Source: an uncultured Armatimonadota bacterium (GTDB lineage: Bacteria > Armatimonadota > Armatimonadia > Armatimonadales > Armatimonadaceae). From it: DNA of 8,160 nt. The translations under genes and the position numbers were made by a program. Shown here one piece after another: positions 1 to 6,405 of the stretch (positions are counted from its first letter, which is position 1; each line of letters starts with the position of its first letter). The notes under the pieces are model-generated. The model did not search any database. It saw only the letters and a list, made by a program, of their open reading frames with translations, and was not told where the DNA came from. The stretch is taken from positions 1 to 8,160 of the forward strand of contig CAIWTR010000185.1 in the NCBI GenBank assembly GCA_903915615.1, given 5' to 3'.

Positions 1-425
1 AGCCAGCCGAGGAGTCCGTTTGCCAATGAATGAACAACATCGCACTTAGAAACCAGTGCAGCAGCGCGTTTCCAGTAGAGCGCCCGGAAAAAGAGATAGG
101 CCACGGACTGCATTCTGGCGAAGTCTTTTCGGAGACTAGGAATAGCCCGGATTGCACACGGAAGGAGCATCAGCCTGTCAATCAAAGTCCGCGGACAGAT
201 GGCAGTCACAGGGATTCCGTTGTCATCAAAGTCATCGTGTGGCGGTGTGAGCAGTGAGTCGAAGAGAACAGCGAGAAGCTTGCTACCTGTGTATGGTGCA
301 AAGTTTGCCGCTGCGACAGAAACATGGTGACCTTTAGCTAAAAACGCCCTGCTTATCTGCATCACATGGACTTCAACCCCACCGACAAAAGGTGGGTAGC
401 GCTGTGCGATGAGTAGAATCTTCAC
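1..425 (-). CDS. GT4-type (GT-B fold) glycosyltransferase, N-terminal part; 3' end beyond window
   Basis: Translating the minus strand from GTG at 425 gives 141 open codons to the window edge. The start reads MKILLIAQRYPPFVGGVEVH. This is the typical beginning of GT4-family glycosyltransferases: a first beta strand, then P-P-x-x-GG-x-E-x-H, then a helix ending in KGHHVSVAAAN (residues 31-41). DVVHSLANG (residues 129-137) matches the D-V-V-H segment that ends the N-terminal Rossmann-like domain. The family moves sugars from nucleotide donors to lipids, polysaccharides or proteins at the cytoplasmic face of the membrane. The donor-binding domain with its E-x7-E motif is off the window, so donor and acceptor cannot be named. 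The GTG start is chosen because GGAAGG lies 8 nt upstream and because it places the family motif at the usual position. The gene starts 28 bp after the smc stop in the same direction with no terminator between, so it is probably co-transcribed. Confidence 0.85.
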   Translation of the reverse strand, partial: MKILLIAQRYPPFVGGVEVHVMQISRAFLAKGHHVSVAAANFAPYTGSKLLAVLFDSLLTPPHDDFDDNGIPVTAICPRTLIDRLMLLPCAIRAIPSLRKDFARMQSVAYLFFRALYWKRAAALVSKCDVVHSLANGLLGW

Positions 426-433
426 GCTTGTTG

Positions 434-439
434 CCTTCC
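434..439 (-). promoter_or_regulatory. Shine-Dalgarno sequence of the glycosyltransferase gene
   Basis: GGAAGG on the minus strand sits 8 nt before the GTG at 425. It supports the GTG start and translation from a longer upstream (smc) transcript, since no promoter-like hexamers are obvious in the 28-bp gap. Confidence 0.6.
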
Positions 440-453
440 GGCAGTGTTTGTAC

Positions 454-3400
454 TCAGGGTCGTATCAGCTCCTGTTGCTGCTCAGGGACTTTGAGCGAAA
501 GCCCCCGACTCACTCCCGGCTCCTGCATTGTCACACCAAACCAAAGCGGAGCAGCCTCCATGGTTGTGGCATTATGCGTGATCAACACAAACTGGCTCTT
601 TGTACCAAAGTCTTTGACCAGATCTGCAAACTTCTCGACATTCAGGCCATCCAGAGGAGCATCCACTTCATCGAGAACACAAAACGGTGCCGGACGCACT
701 TCAAGGAATGCAAACAAAAGTGCCGTCGCAGTGAGTGCCCGCTCGCCACCAGAGAGAAGCGCAAGGTTTTGCCGTCGTTTCCCGGGAGGCTGCGCATGGA
801 TTTCCACACCAGAGTCCAAAATGTTGTCCGGATCAGTCAGGACAAGGTCGGTCGTCCCGCCGCCAAACAAGCGGGCAAAGTAACGACGGAATGCTTCTCC
901 AACTTGCTTGTAGGTTTGTTCAAGGACACCAACTGTACTCTGGTCGATTTCGGAAATGGCCCCAAGGAGCGTCTTCTTTGCGTTGACAAGATCATCTTGT
1001 TGCTCTGTCAAAAATGTGAAACGCTCACTAACCTTTGCATATTCCTCAATGGCACCAACATTTACGGTTCCAAGTGCCTTTATCTCACGGCGGAGGCGGG
1101 CGATTTCCTGTGCGATGTCCTTAGGAGGTGCATCACCACCCGTCAATACAACCGCAGCATCCGGATGCAACTCATACTCAACTTGCAGCCGCTGTACGAC
1201 GGTATCAATCTGCGTCTCCAAGCGGGCAATCCTAATTTTCGCCGCTTGCTCGACACCGGTAGCCTTTTGCATCGCCAAATGCAGATCTTGCATGACCTTG
1301 TGCTGCGTATCCGTCAATGTGCGAAGGGCATCGCGCTTTTTGTCTGCAGATTCCGCTACTTCCACCGCCGATTGCAAGCGTTTCTTTGCTGCAACCAGCG
1401 CATCCGTGCGCTCTCCCGCAACCCGGTCATCTTCTGCAAGCACCCGTCGGGCCTCTGCGATACGCTTCGCCCGGAATTCGGTGTCTGTCTGGTTACGTGC
1501 GAGAAGTTCATCCAGGCGATGTCTCTCCCGCTTCAGTCCATCAACCTCGGCCCGTAATGTGGCCACATCGGCTGCGAGCTGCCTTGATGCCTCCCGCTGT
1601 TCATCCCGCTTCAAGCTAAGCGATGCCTGCCGCTTGACGAAGTCCTCACGGGTTGCCTGCGCACCTTCATCAGAGAGATCTGCATCACTAATCGCTGCTG
1701 ACAACTTAGCAGCATTTCCCTCATCGACGTTGATTTGATTGATGATGGTTTGCAGCTGTTGTTCATGTGCCTTGGCTTCGCGGGCGACTTTCTCAGCCGC
1801 AAGCTTTGCAGCCGAAACGCCTGCTTGGGCCCCACGGATACTGGCAACCGTTTCGTTGAGCTGGGCTTCGACTTTGGCGAGTTGACCGCGCAGCGTCCCT
1901 TCCTCTGCAGCCAGACGCTCCACGGATGCACGTGCAGCATCCAGTCGCTTTAAACTGCCATCCAGACGCTCACCCAGCTCTGCAATCTCGCGTTTGCGTG
2001 CAAGCAGATTTGGTCCTTGTTTCCCCGCTCGCCCACCCGTAATTGCTCCCGTTGGTACGACAACCTCACCGCCAAGCGTTACGATACGAGCCCAGTCACG
2101 GCCGATTTTGCGACTTACATTTGTTGCCGTATCCAAGTCATCGACAACCAATACACGTGCCAAATGCATCCGAACAGCAACGGCCACATCGGCATCATAT
2201 TCAACCAAATCCGCAGCGGAACCAAGCACGCCCGTGTGTTGCTTGCCAGCTAACCGGAGGGTATCAGGCACCGCGACATCCCGAAGTTCATCCAATGGCA
2301 GAAATGTTGCTCGCCCCGAACGGGTCTCATTCAGCCAGCGGATAGCAGCCTTCGCATTTCGCTCAGTGTCAGTGACGATGTCCTGTAGCGATGCGCCAAG
2401 GGCGACCTCGATCGCCGTTTCATAGTCTTGCGGAACCCGGATGATGTCTGCAAAGACATCGAAGCGTCCTTGGATATCGCCATCCTCCTGCCCTCGCATC
2501 ACCGCTTTGACACCAGCAAAATAGCCCTCGAGCGCAGCCTCTGTCTCTTCAAGGACCATCAGGCGACTCTCAAGCCCGGCGATGCTCCGCTGCAGCTCAT
2601 TACCCGTACGGAAGGCTTCTTCCCGTTGTGAGACGATGTCAGCAAGTGTGGATGTCCGTGCGGCTTCTAGCTGCGTCCTCAGGGACACTTCTGTTTCCTT
2701 GAGGGTTGTAACCTGAGCCTCAGCCGTAACGATTGCCGCATCCGAAGTATCAACCTCTGACCGGAGATCTCCAACTTTCACCTGTAAGGACTGCCTTGAT
2801 CCCTTTCGAAGCGCAATCCGTTCTTCAAGGGCTTTGAGTTCTGATTTCTGACTCGCAAGTTTTCGGGCGAGCGCGATGTAATCGGCTTCCTGCCCAGCCA
2901 GCGCACGCACAGTGGCTGCAAGCTGCTGCTCGGTTTCACGTGCACTTTGATCGGCACGCTGAAGATTCTGAGTCGCCTCGTTGAACTGCGTTGTTTTCTC
3001 TGTGACCGCAGTGTCCTTTGCTATACGCTCAGCCAGTATTTGTTCGCGGGATGTCTCCGTGGCTTCGATATCCGTCTCAAGTGATGCGATTGTCGCTTCA
3101 CTCGCCTTGCGTCGTTCGGCTGCGATATCAATCCGCGATTGGATATTTTGAACATCCGTTCGAAGCTCACTGACCTGTTGCCGGGCATCATCACGATGTT
3201 TCTCAGCCGCTGAAAGGTCTTGTCGCGCCGCAAGAACTTCATCTTCCTTGGAGATGATTTCAAGGCCGAGTTGTTCGGATTCCGCCGCTGCCTGACGTGC
3301 CTGCACCAGAAGTGCATTGTGCTCACCTGTCAGGCGGGTGTAGTCTGCCGCCAACACGCCAACTTCGATTTCACGCAAGCGATCAGACAAGCCAATGAAT

Positions 3401-4041
3401 CGTTCAGCAGTTTCAGCCTGGCTCCGGAGAGGCTCCACCTGAGCACTTATTTCCGACAGGATGTCACGTACACGGACCAGGTTCGCATCGGTGTTTTCAA
3501 GCTTTCGCTCAGCCTCGCGTTTCCGCACACGATACTTCTTGATGCCCGCAGCTTCTTCAAACAGCTCACGCCGGGTTTCCGGTTTGGCGCTTAGAATTGC
3601 ATCGATTTCGGATTGACTAACAATGGCGTAGGCACCACGGCCAACTCCGGTATCGAAAAACAGCTCAGCAATGTCCTTGAGCCGGCAGGCCGTCTTGTTG
3701 ATGAAATACTCAGATTCACCATCTCGGTAGACACGCCGCGTAACCGTGACTTCGTTAAAGTCCAACGGAAGAAAGCGGTCCTCATTGTCGACAGTGAGGG
3801 AGACTTCAGCCATTCCCATTGGCTTACGCTTTGATGAGCCAGCGAAGATCACATCTTGGTTGCGGGTTGCTCGAACGGTACTTGCTTTTTGCTCACCAAG
3901 ACACCAGACCAGCGCATCGAGGAGGTTACTTTTGCCAGAACCGTTGGGACCAACAATACACGTTACACCTGGAACAAACTCGATGACTGTTTTGTCAGCA
4001 AAGGTCTTGAATCCATGCAAAGTCAATCGTTTTAGGCGCAT
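454..4041 (-). CDS. smc: Chromosome segregation/condensation protein SMC
   Basis: This is a 1195-aa SMC ATPase, the core of the bacterial condensin complex (with ScpA/ScpB) that extrudes and aligns chromosome arms. Numbering is from the ATG at 4041. The N-terminal head starts MRLKRLTLHGFKTFADKT and has Walker A GPNGSGKS at 31-38, with Lys37 at the same position as in Bacillus subtilis SMC. An R-loop/Q-loop segment, GVGRGAYAIVSQSEIDAIL, follows at about 132-150. Long Ala/Glu/Arg-rich coiled coils (about 170-500 and 685-1020) flank a hinge at about 507-680 that ends in a TGGRAGKQGPNLL segment. The C-terminal head carries the ABC signature LLSGGE (LSGGE from 1096) and Walker B FCVLDEVDAPLD (D1124, E1125), then the ITHN switch segment. 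All ATPase residues are intact and the length is normal for the family. An in-frame TTG at 4065 would add 8 residues, but family alignment and Lys37 favour the ATG. No scpA or scpB lies in the window. The next gene downstream is a glycosyltransferase. Confidence 0.97.
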   Translation of the reverse strand: MRLKRLTLHGFKTFADKTVIEFVPGVTCIVGPNGSGKSNLLDALVWCLGEQKASTVRATRNQDVIFAGSSKRKPMGMAEVSLTVDNEDRFLPLDFNEVTVTRRVYRDGESEYFINKTACRLKDIAELFFDTGVGRGAYAIVSQSEIDAILSAKPETRRELFEEAAGIKKYRVRKREAERKLENTDANLVRVRDILSEISAQVEPLRSQAETAERFIGLSDRLREIEVGVLAADYTRLTGEHNALLVQARQAAAESEQLGLEIISKEDEVLAARQDLSAAEKHRDDARQQVSELRTDVQNIQSRIDIAAERRKASEATIASLETDIEATETSREQILAERIAKDTAVTEKTTQFNEATQNLQRADQSARETEQQLAATVRALAGQEADYIALARKLASQKSELKALEERIALRKGSRQSLQVKVGDLRSEVDTSDAAIVTAEAQVTTLKETEVSLRTQLEAARTSTLADIVSQREEAFRTGNELQRSIAGLESRLMVLEETEAALEGYFAGVKAVMRGQEDGDIQGRFDVFADIIRVPQDYETAIEVALGASLQDIVTDTERNAKAAIRWLNETRSGRATFLPLDELRDVAVPDTLRLAGKQHTGVLGSAADLVEYDADVAVAVRMHLARVLVVDDLDTATNVSRKIGRDWARIVTLGGEVVVPTGAITGGRAGKQGPNLLARKREIAELGERLDGSLKRLDAARASVERLAAEEGTLRGQLAKVEAQLNETVASIRGAQAGVSAAKLAAEKVAREAKAHEQQLQTIINQINVDEGNAAKLSAAISDADLSDEGAQATREDFVKRQASLSLKRDEQREASRQLAADVATLRAEVDGLKRERHRLDELLARNQTDTEFRAKRIAEARRVLAEDDRVAGERTDALVAAKKRLQSAVEVAESADKKRDALRTLTDTQHKVMQDLHLAMQKATGVEQAAKIRIARLETQIDTVVQRLQVEYELHPDAAVVLTGGDAPPKDIAQEIARLRREIKALGTVNVGAIEEYAKVSERFTFLTEQQDDLVNAKKTLLGAISEIDQSTVGVLEQTYKQVGEAFRRYFARLFGGGTTDLVLTDPDNILDSGVEIHAQPPGKRRQNLALLSGGERALTATALLFAFLEVRPAPFCVLDEVDAPLDGLNVEKFADLVKDFGTKSQFVLITHNATTMEAAPLWFGVTMQEPGVSRGLSLKVPEQQQELIRP

Positions 4042-4050
4042 CCCGGATGC

Positions 4051-4079
4051 ATTGTATGGAATCAAAACCAGTAAAACAA
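4051..4079 (-). promoter_or_regulatory. Candidate smc promoter giving a near-leaderless transcript
   Basis: On the minus strand, TTGTTT (4079-4074) is followed after 17 bp by TACAAT (4056-4051), which matches the -10 consensus at five of six positions. The ATG at 4041 lies only 9 nt after the -10 box, so transcription would begin within a few bases of the start codon. No Shine-Dalgarno sequence precedes this ATG (the preceding bases are GCATCCGGG). The -35 box is only a 3/6 match and lies inside the T-rich tail of the upstream terminator. Confidence 0.45.
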
Positions 4080-4112
4080 ACAGGCTCCGATGATGTTTGT
4101 CATCGGAGCCTG
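4064..4112 (-). terminator. Rho-independent terminator of the pseudopilin operon
   Basis: A perfect 13-bp inverted repeat, CAGGCTCCGATGA (4081-4093) and TCATCGGAGCCTG (4100-4112), encloses a 6-nt loop. Read on the minus strand it is followed by TTTGTTTTACTGGTTTT (4080-4064), a T-rich tail, and it begins 22 bp after the stop of the 78-aa gene. The plus-strand side (ATATTTGG) has no comparable T run, so termination is expected mainly in the minus direction. Confidence 0.88.
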
Positions 4113-4134
4113 ATATTTGGATGTTGAACCGACG

Positions 4135-4371
4135 TTATTGTCCGCGTCCACCCTCAACATTTGCTGGAGGAGGTTGATTCTCTCCACCAACGGCCGGTTG
4201 ACCATCCTTCATTCCCTTGACAGGACCTGTTGCTCCGGGGCCGGTTCCATCAAGACTGCCAACAATGTTTTCCTTTTCAGGAGCCAATGTCTTTGAACCA
4301 ACAAAGATTGCAGCGGCAATTGCCACCACAACTCCGATGGCCGCAAGAATCATTTTTTTCTTTTCATCCAT
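4135..4371 (-). CDS. Small single-pass membrane protein, partner of the pseudopilin (unknown function)
   Basis: I do not recognise a named family for this 78-aa protein. The N-terminus MDEKKKM is positively charged and is followed by one hydrophobic helix (residues 8-25, rich in Ala, Ile and Val). A hydrophilic Gly/Pro-rich tail with no cysteines completes it. The charge distribution predicts a short cytoplasmic N-terminus with the flexible tail outside. No lipobox and no prepilin cleavage motif are visible. The ATG lies 3 bp after the pseudopilin stop, with no strong Shine-Dalgarno sequence, which suggests translational coupling. A terminator follows 22 bp after its stop, so it is the last gene of a two-gene unit. 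A membrane-anchored accessory to the pseudopilin is plausible from position only. A run of seven A residues spans codons 5-7 (AAG AAA AAA ATG on the coding strand). Confidence 0.75.
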   Translation of the reverse strand: MDEKKKMILAAIGVVVAIAAAIFVGSKTLAPEKENIVGSLDGTGPGATGPVKGMKDGQPAVGGENQPPPANVEGGRGQ

Positions 4372-4374
4372 GGC

Positions 4375-5208
4375 TTATTTGTATTGCCCATCGAAGTGAA
4401 GCAGGTTGCGGTTGGATCCACCGGCAGCTGCACGCGAAGCAACCGTTGCAGCAGTCCACGGCCAAGGCATCAGAGACTCAGGGGTCAGTGCCTTCGCATG
4501 GCCATCAGCAAAGAGGTAGTTGACCTTTGCCTGGTGGGCACCGAGGTTGATACGCATCGCTCCTGGCCTCGAAGAACACCACGTTGCGGTAACCGTATTT
4601 GGCCAAGAAGGGAACTTTTGATTCGTGAGGTATTCGGCCCATCCAGCAGCTTCGTAGGTACGATAGCGCCAGTAAGCATACCCTTCTGTATAGGATGCAG
4701 TCGTCCAGAGCTCATAGGCGGAAACGGTATCAGCTGGTGCACCTACTGACGCGAGGTTCAACGATGCAGCCGTATCGTAGTAAGGATGCAAACCAAATGC
4801 AAACCACTGATCTGTGTTGCGGTAGTGCGTGAACGAATAGCTGATTGCTTTACCAAATGTTGCATCACAGTCATCACGCTGCATGCCATCACTTGGACAC
4901 TTCCAAACATCATCGTTCTTGATGTAAGGCTTGAGAGCATCTTGGATGCCATAGGCCCACTTCCCTGGACCAAAGGATGCGAAGTTCAGGTTGTACAAAC
5001 GAAGACGTGGAAATGTCTCATCGTAGTCCTGGACATACATCATTTCACTGATACCGAGCTGCTTCATGTTAGAAAGGCAGCTGGTTTGACGGGCTTTATC
5101 GCGGGCCTGGGCGAAGACCGGGAACAGGATAGCGGCGAGGATGGCAATAATCGCAATGACAACTAGTAGTTCAATCAGCGTGAATGCAGCGTTTTTGCGC
5201 GAATTCAT
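4375..5208 (-). CDS. Type II secretion/type IV pilus-like pseudopilin, DUF1559 / H-X9-DG family
   Basis: This 277-aa protein has a class III prepilin signal: short basic leader MNSRKNAA, cleavage expected before Phe9, FTLIE with Glu at mature position +5, and a hydrophobic helix to about residue 30. It continues LFPVFAQARDKARQTSC, then SNMKQLG and MMYVQDYDETFP, the standard order in this family. A WKCPSD segment at 102-107 and the C-terminal H-X9-DG motif (His225, Asp235-Gly236, in the context NYLFADGH) complete the match. Members are processed by prepilin peptidase, held in the inner membrane, and assembled into pilus-like fibres. They occur in many copies in Armatimonadota and Planctomycetes, and their individual roles are mostly unknown. 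The residue before the cleavage site is Ala rather than the usual Gly. The start at 5208 is chosen because AAGGAG sits 7 nt upstream. The in-frame ATG at 5226 lies upstream of that ribosome site. The 78-aa gene follows after 3 bp. Confidence 0.93.
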   Translation of the reverse strand: MNSRKNAAFTLIELLVVIAIIAILAAILFPVFAQARDKARQTSCLSNMKQLGISEMMYVQDYDETFPRLRLYNLNFASFGPGKWAYGIQDALKPYIKNDDVWKCPSDGMQRDDCDATFGKAISYSFTHYRNTDQWFAFGLHPYYDTAASLNLASVGAPADTVSAYELWTTASYTEGYAYWRYRTYEAAGWAEYLTNQKFPSWPNTVTATWCSSRPGAMRINLGAHQAKVNYLFADGHAKALTPESLMPWPWTAATVASRAAAGGSNRNLLHFDGQYK

Positions 5209-5215
5209 AGCAAGA

Positions 5216-5221
5216 CTCCTT
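5216..5221 (-). promoter_or_regulatory. Shine-Dalgarno sequence deciding the pseudopilin start
   Basis: AAGGAG on the minus strand lies 7 nt before the ATG at 5208. The in-frame ATG at 5226 lies just upstream of this sequence and has no ribosome site of its own, so 5208 is preferred. Confidence 0.85.
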
Positions 5222-5258
5222 ATCATAAACGTCGGGTTTTGTGACCGGCGGTACTCGG

Positions 5259-5286
5259 ATTATACATAGTATATTTACTTTGTTCA
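5259..5286 (-). promoter_or_regulatory. Sigma70-type promoter of the pseudopilin operon
   Basis: On the minus strand a perfect -10 hexamer TATAAT (5264-5259) is preceded after 16 bp by TGAACA (5286-5281), a 4/6 match to TTGACA. Transcription would begin near 5252, leaving a leader of about 44 nt that contains the AAGGAG ribosome site. Confidence 0.7.
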
Positions 5287-5291
5287 CTTCA

Positions 5292-5310
5292 TGTAAATCA
5301 TTCATTTACA
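5292..5310. repeat. Perfect 7-5-7 inverted repeat upstream of the pseudopilin promoter (possible operator)
   Basis: TGTAAAT (5292-5298) and ATTTACA (5304-5310) form a perfect dyad with a 5-bp centre. It ends 5 bp upstream of the -35 hexamer and is centred near -49 relative to the predicted start. Its size and position suit a dimeric transcription factor, probably an activator. It could instead act as a weak hairpin behind the reductase gene, but no T run follows it. Confidence 0.4.
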
Positions 5311-5314
5311 CTGT

Positions 5315-6385
5315 TCAACGACACAATGTCGTTGCGATTGGAACACCGCCGTTTTGCCATAGCATCGATGGATATTGGGCCCTGCCCCATTCGCAAATCC
5401 AGGTTGCCTGGGCATCGAGTTCAGTTAGCTGGTTGGATACAAAACATGCTTTTGCAGGCTTACTTAGCGCCCCGATTGAGCATCCACTGCCCAATACAGT
5501 GGCTTTAGGGACGATTCTGAGATGTCCCGGATTTGAAACCATTGCAAAATCACGACTGGATGAGGTCAACCACATTCCATCCTTTGAAAGCCATGCATCG
5601 TCCCCGTTTACGCGTAGCTCATGGAACACATTCCGGAGAGTAACTGCCCGTTGGACATCAGGAACGACAAGGCCATTCAGCTTACCTAGCGTCAATTCAG
5701 CGACCGACGCAGGGGATGCGTCATCAGCAGCGACAACCAACCGCGGTGCCAAACAGCCGACATGGCCAAACGCCAGCACATCATCCATCCAACCGTCATC
5801 ACTTTGCAGACTCGCGAGATCGACCAGCAATACGGACTCGACATGGCCAAACCCAATAACCCGGCCCGGCTCCGCGAAATGACTTCGGTAGAGCTCTACA
5901 GCTGCATCTGATCCAAACACTAAAACACGGTCACAGTCATCCCAGAAACCAGCGCCGAGCAGCACATCCCCCGCTTGTATCGATATCTCCCAGCTGGATT
6001 CAGAACAATGATTCAGGAGCGTGTCGGTGGTTTCGGATACACGCGTGATGATGTCTTTCAAGAGATACACACTTGGAAGATCACTTAGGGGAAGCTTTAT
6101 CTTCACGGGAATATTGAAGCAGTGCGCAAGCAATAGATATGGCCATATTGCGGTTGGTACGGATGATGCCCCCACGATTCCAAGGCATCGAACGGGTTGA
6201 TTGTGCGTTGGTGGAACGGGCGGCACTTCGGAGAGCAAGGCGCGATACGCCTTCACAATCGCTACAGCCTCATGGCCCTGGTAGCCACGGGATAGTGCCA
6301 TCTCCAGCATGGTCAGGTCATCCAAAGCGTTCAAGCGGTCAAACATCGTGCGGAGGTGAGCTGCACTGACAATCGAATCACTCAT
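5315..6385 (-). CDS. Acyl-CoA reductase-like protein, LuxC family (aldehyde dehydrogenase superfamily)
   Basis: This 356-aa protein resembles LuxC-type fatty acyl reductases, which reduce acyl-CoA or acyl-enzyme thioesters to aldehydes with NADPH. Visible family features are: GIVGASSVPTAIWP at 69-82 (the G-x-VP turn of the nucleotide-binding domain); a basic VKIKLPLSD segment at 94-102; DRVLVFGSDAAVELYR at 152-167; IGFGHVESV at 177-185; and DDVLAFGHVGCLAPRLVV at 201-218, where Cys211 aligns with the expected catalytic cysteine. The C-terminal WQNGG (343-347) resembles the family's closing W-x-D/N-G segment. It is shorter than classical LuxC (about 480 aa) but similar to the shorter acyl-CoA reductases of non-luminous bacteria. 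No luciferase or luxE partner is present, so its substrate is unknown. The start at 6385 is preferred because upstream in-frame codons would run into the divergent ATPase gene. There is no Shine-Dalgarno sequence, and a -10-like TAGTAT lies 7 nt upstream. The call rests on motif resemblance only. Confidence 0.68.
   Translation of the reverse strand: MSDSIVSAAHLRTMFDRLNALDDLTMLEMALSRGYQGHEAVAIVKAYRALLSEVPPVPPTHNQPVRCLGIVGASSVPTAIWPYLLLAHCFNIPVKIKLPLSDLPSVYLLKDIITRVSETTDTLLNHCSESSWEISIQAGDVLLGAGFWDDCDRVLVFGSDAAVELYRSHFAEPGRVIGFGHVESVLLVDLASLQSDDGWMDDVLAFGHVGCLAPRLVVAADDASPASVAELTLGKLNGLVVPDVQRAVTLRNVFHELRVNGDDAWLSKDGMWLTSSSRDFAMVSNPGHLRIVPKATVLGSGCSIGALSKPAKACFVSNQLTELDAQATWICEWGRAQYPSMLWQNGGVPIATTLCR
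5316..5334. repeat. Perfect 8-bp hairpin over the 3' end of the reductase gene
   Basis: CAACGACA (5316-5323) and TGTCGTTG (5327-5334) pair perfectly around a 3-nt loop and overlap the last codons and the TGA stop of the reductase gene. No T run follows in the minus direction, so it is not a canonical intrinsic terminator. It may protect the 3' end or contribute to weak termination. Confidence 0.4.
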
Positions 6386-6405
6386 CGTGGGTATACTAAC
6401 GCACC
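6366..6405. promoter_or_regulatory. Shared divergent promoter region with a near-symmetrical -10 box; both transcripts possibly leaderless
   Basis: Only 20 bp (6386-6405) separate the two divergent start codons. On the plus strand TATACT (6392-6397) lies 8 nt before the ATG at 6406, with CTGACA (6366-6371) 20 bp upstream as a possible though widely spaced -35. On the minus strand the same bases read TAGTAT (6398-6393), 7 nt before the ATG at 6385. The core GTATAC is a perfect palindrome. Neither gene has a Shine-Dalgarno sequence. Both -10 positions would place the transcription start at or within a few bases of the ATG. Confidence 0.55.

Noticed and set aside
30..257. Plus-strand 75-codon open frame at the left edge
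   Set aside because: It is antisense to a clear glycosyltransferase N-terminus on the minus strand and has no ribosome site or family resemblance.
409..1557. Long plus-strand open frame (382 codons) opposite smc and the start of the glycosyltransferase gene
   Set aside because: The minus frame is an unambiguous SMC C-terminal half with signature and Walker B motifs. The plus-strand product has no recognisable domain and no credible ribosome site, and is the expected complement shadow of a long coding region.
956..1738. Plus-strand open frame of 260 codons, rich in Ser, Ala and Arg, opposite the SMC coiled coil
   Set aside because: The Ser/Ala/Arg bias is what the complement of a Glu/Ala/Arg-rich coiled coil gives. 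There is no domain and it overlaps another shadow frame.
4042..4065. TTG start extending SMC by 8 residues
   Set aside because: It has no ribosome site, and the ATG at 4041 puts the Walker A lysine at residue 37, as in characterised SMC proteins.
4081..4112. The terminator hairpin considered as a mobile-element end or attachment site
   Set aside because: The perfect stem with a T-rich tail just after a gene stop is fully explained as an intrinsic terminator, and no transposase, integrase or target duplication is nearby.
4352..4358. Run of seven A residues near the start of the 78-aa gene as a possible frameshift site
   Set aside because: It encodes a normal Lys-rich membrane-protein N-terminus. 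No downstream stimulatory structure or alternative conserved frame is visible.
5209..5226. Upstream ATG giving a pseudopilin 6 residues longer
   Set aside because: It lies just before the AAGGAG ribosome site, which is ideally spaced for the ATG at 5208. The shorter leader suits prepilin processing.
5241..5882. Plus-strand open frame of 213 codons opposite the reductase gene
   Set aside because: It starts in the pseudopilin promoter region, lacks a ribosome site and recognisable motifs, and mirrors the reductase coding frame.
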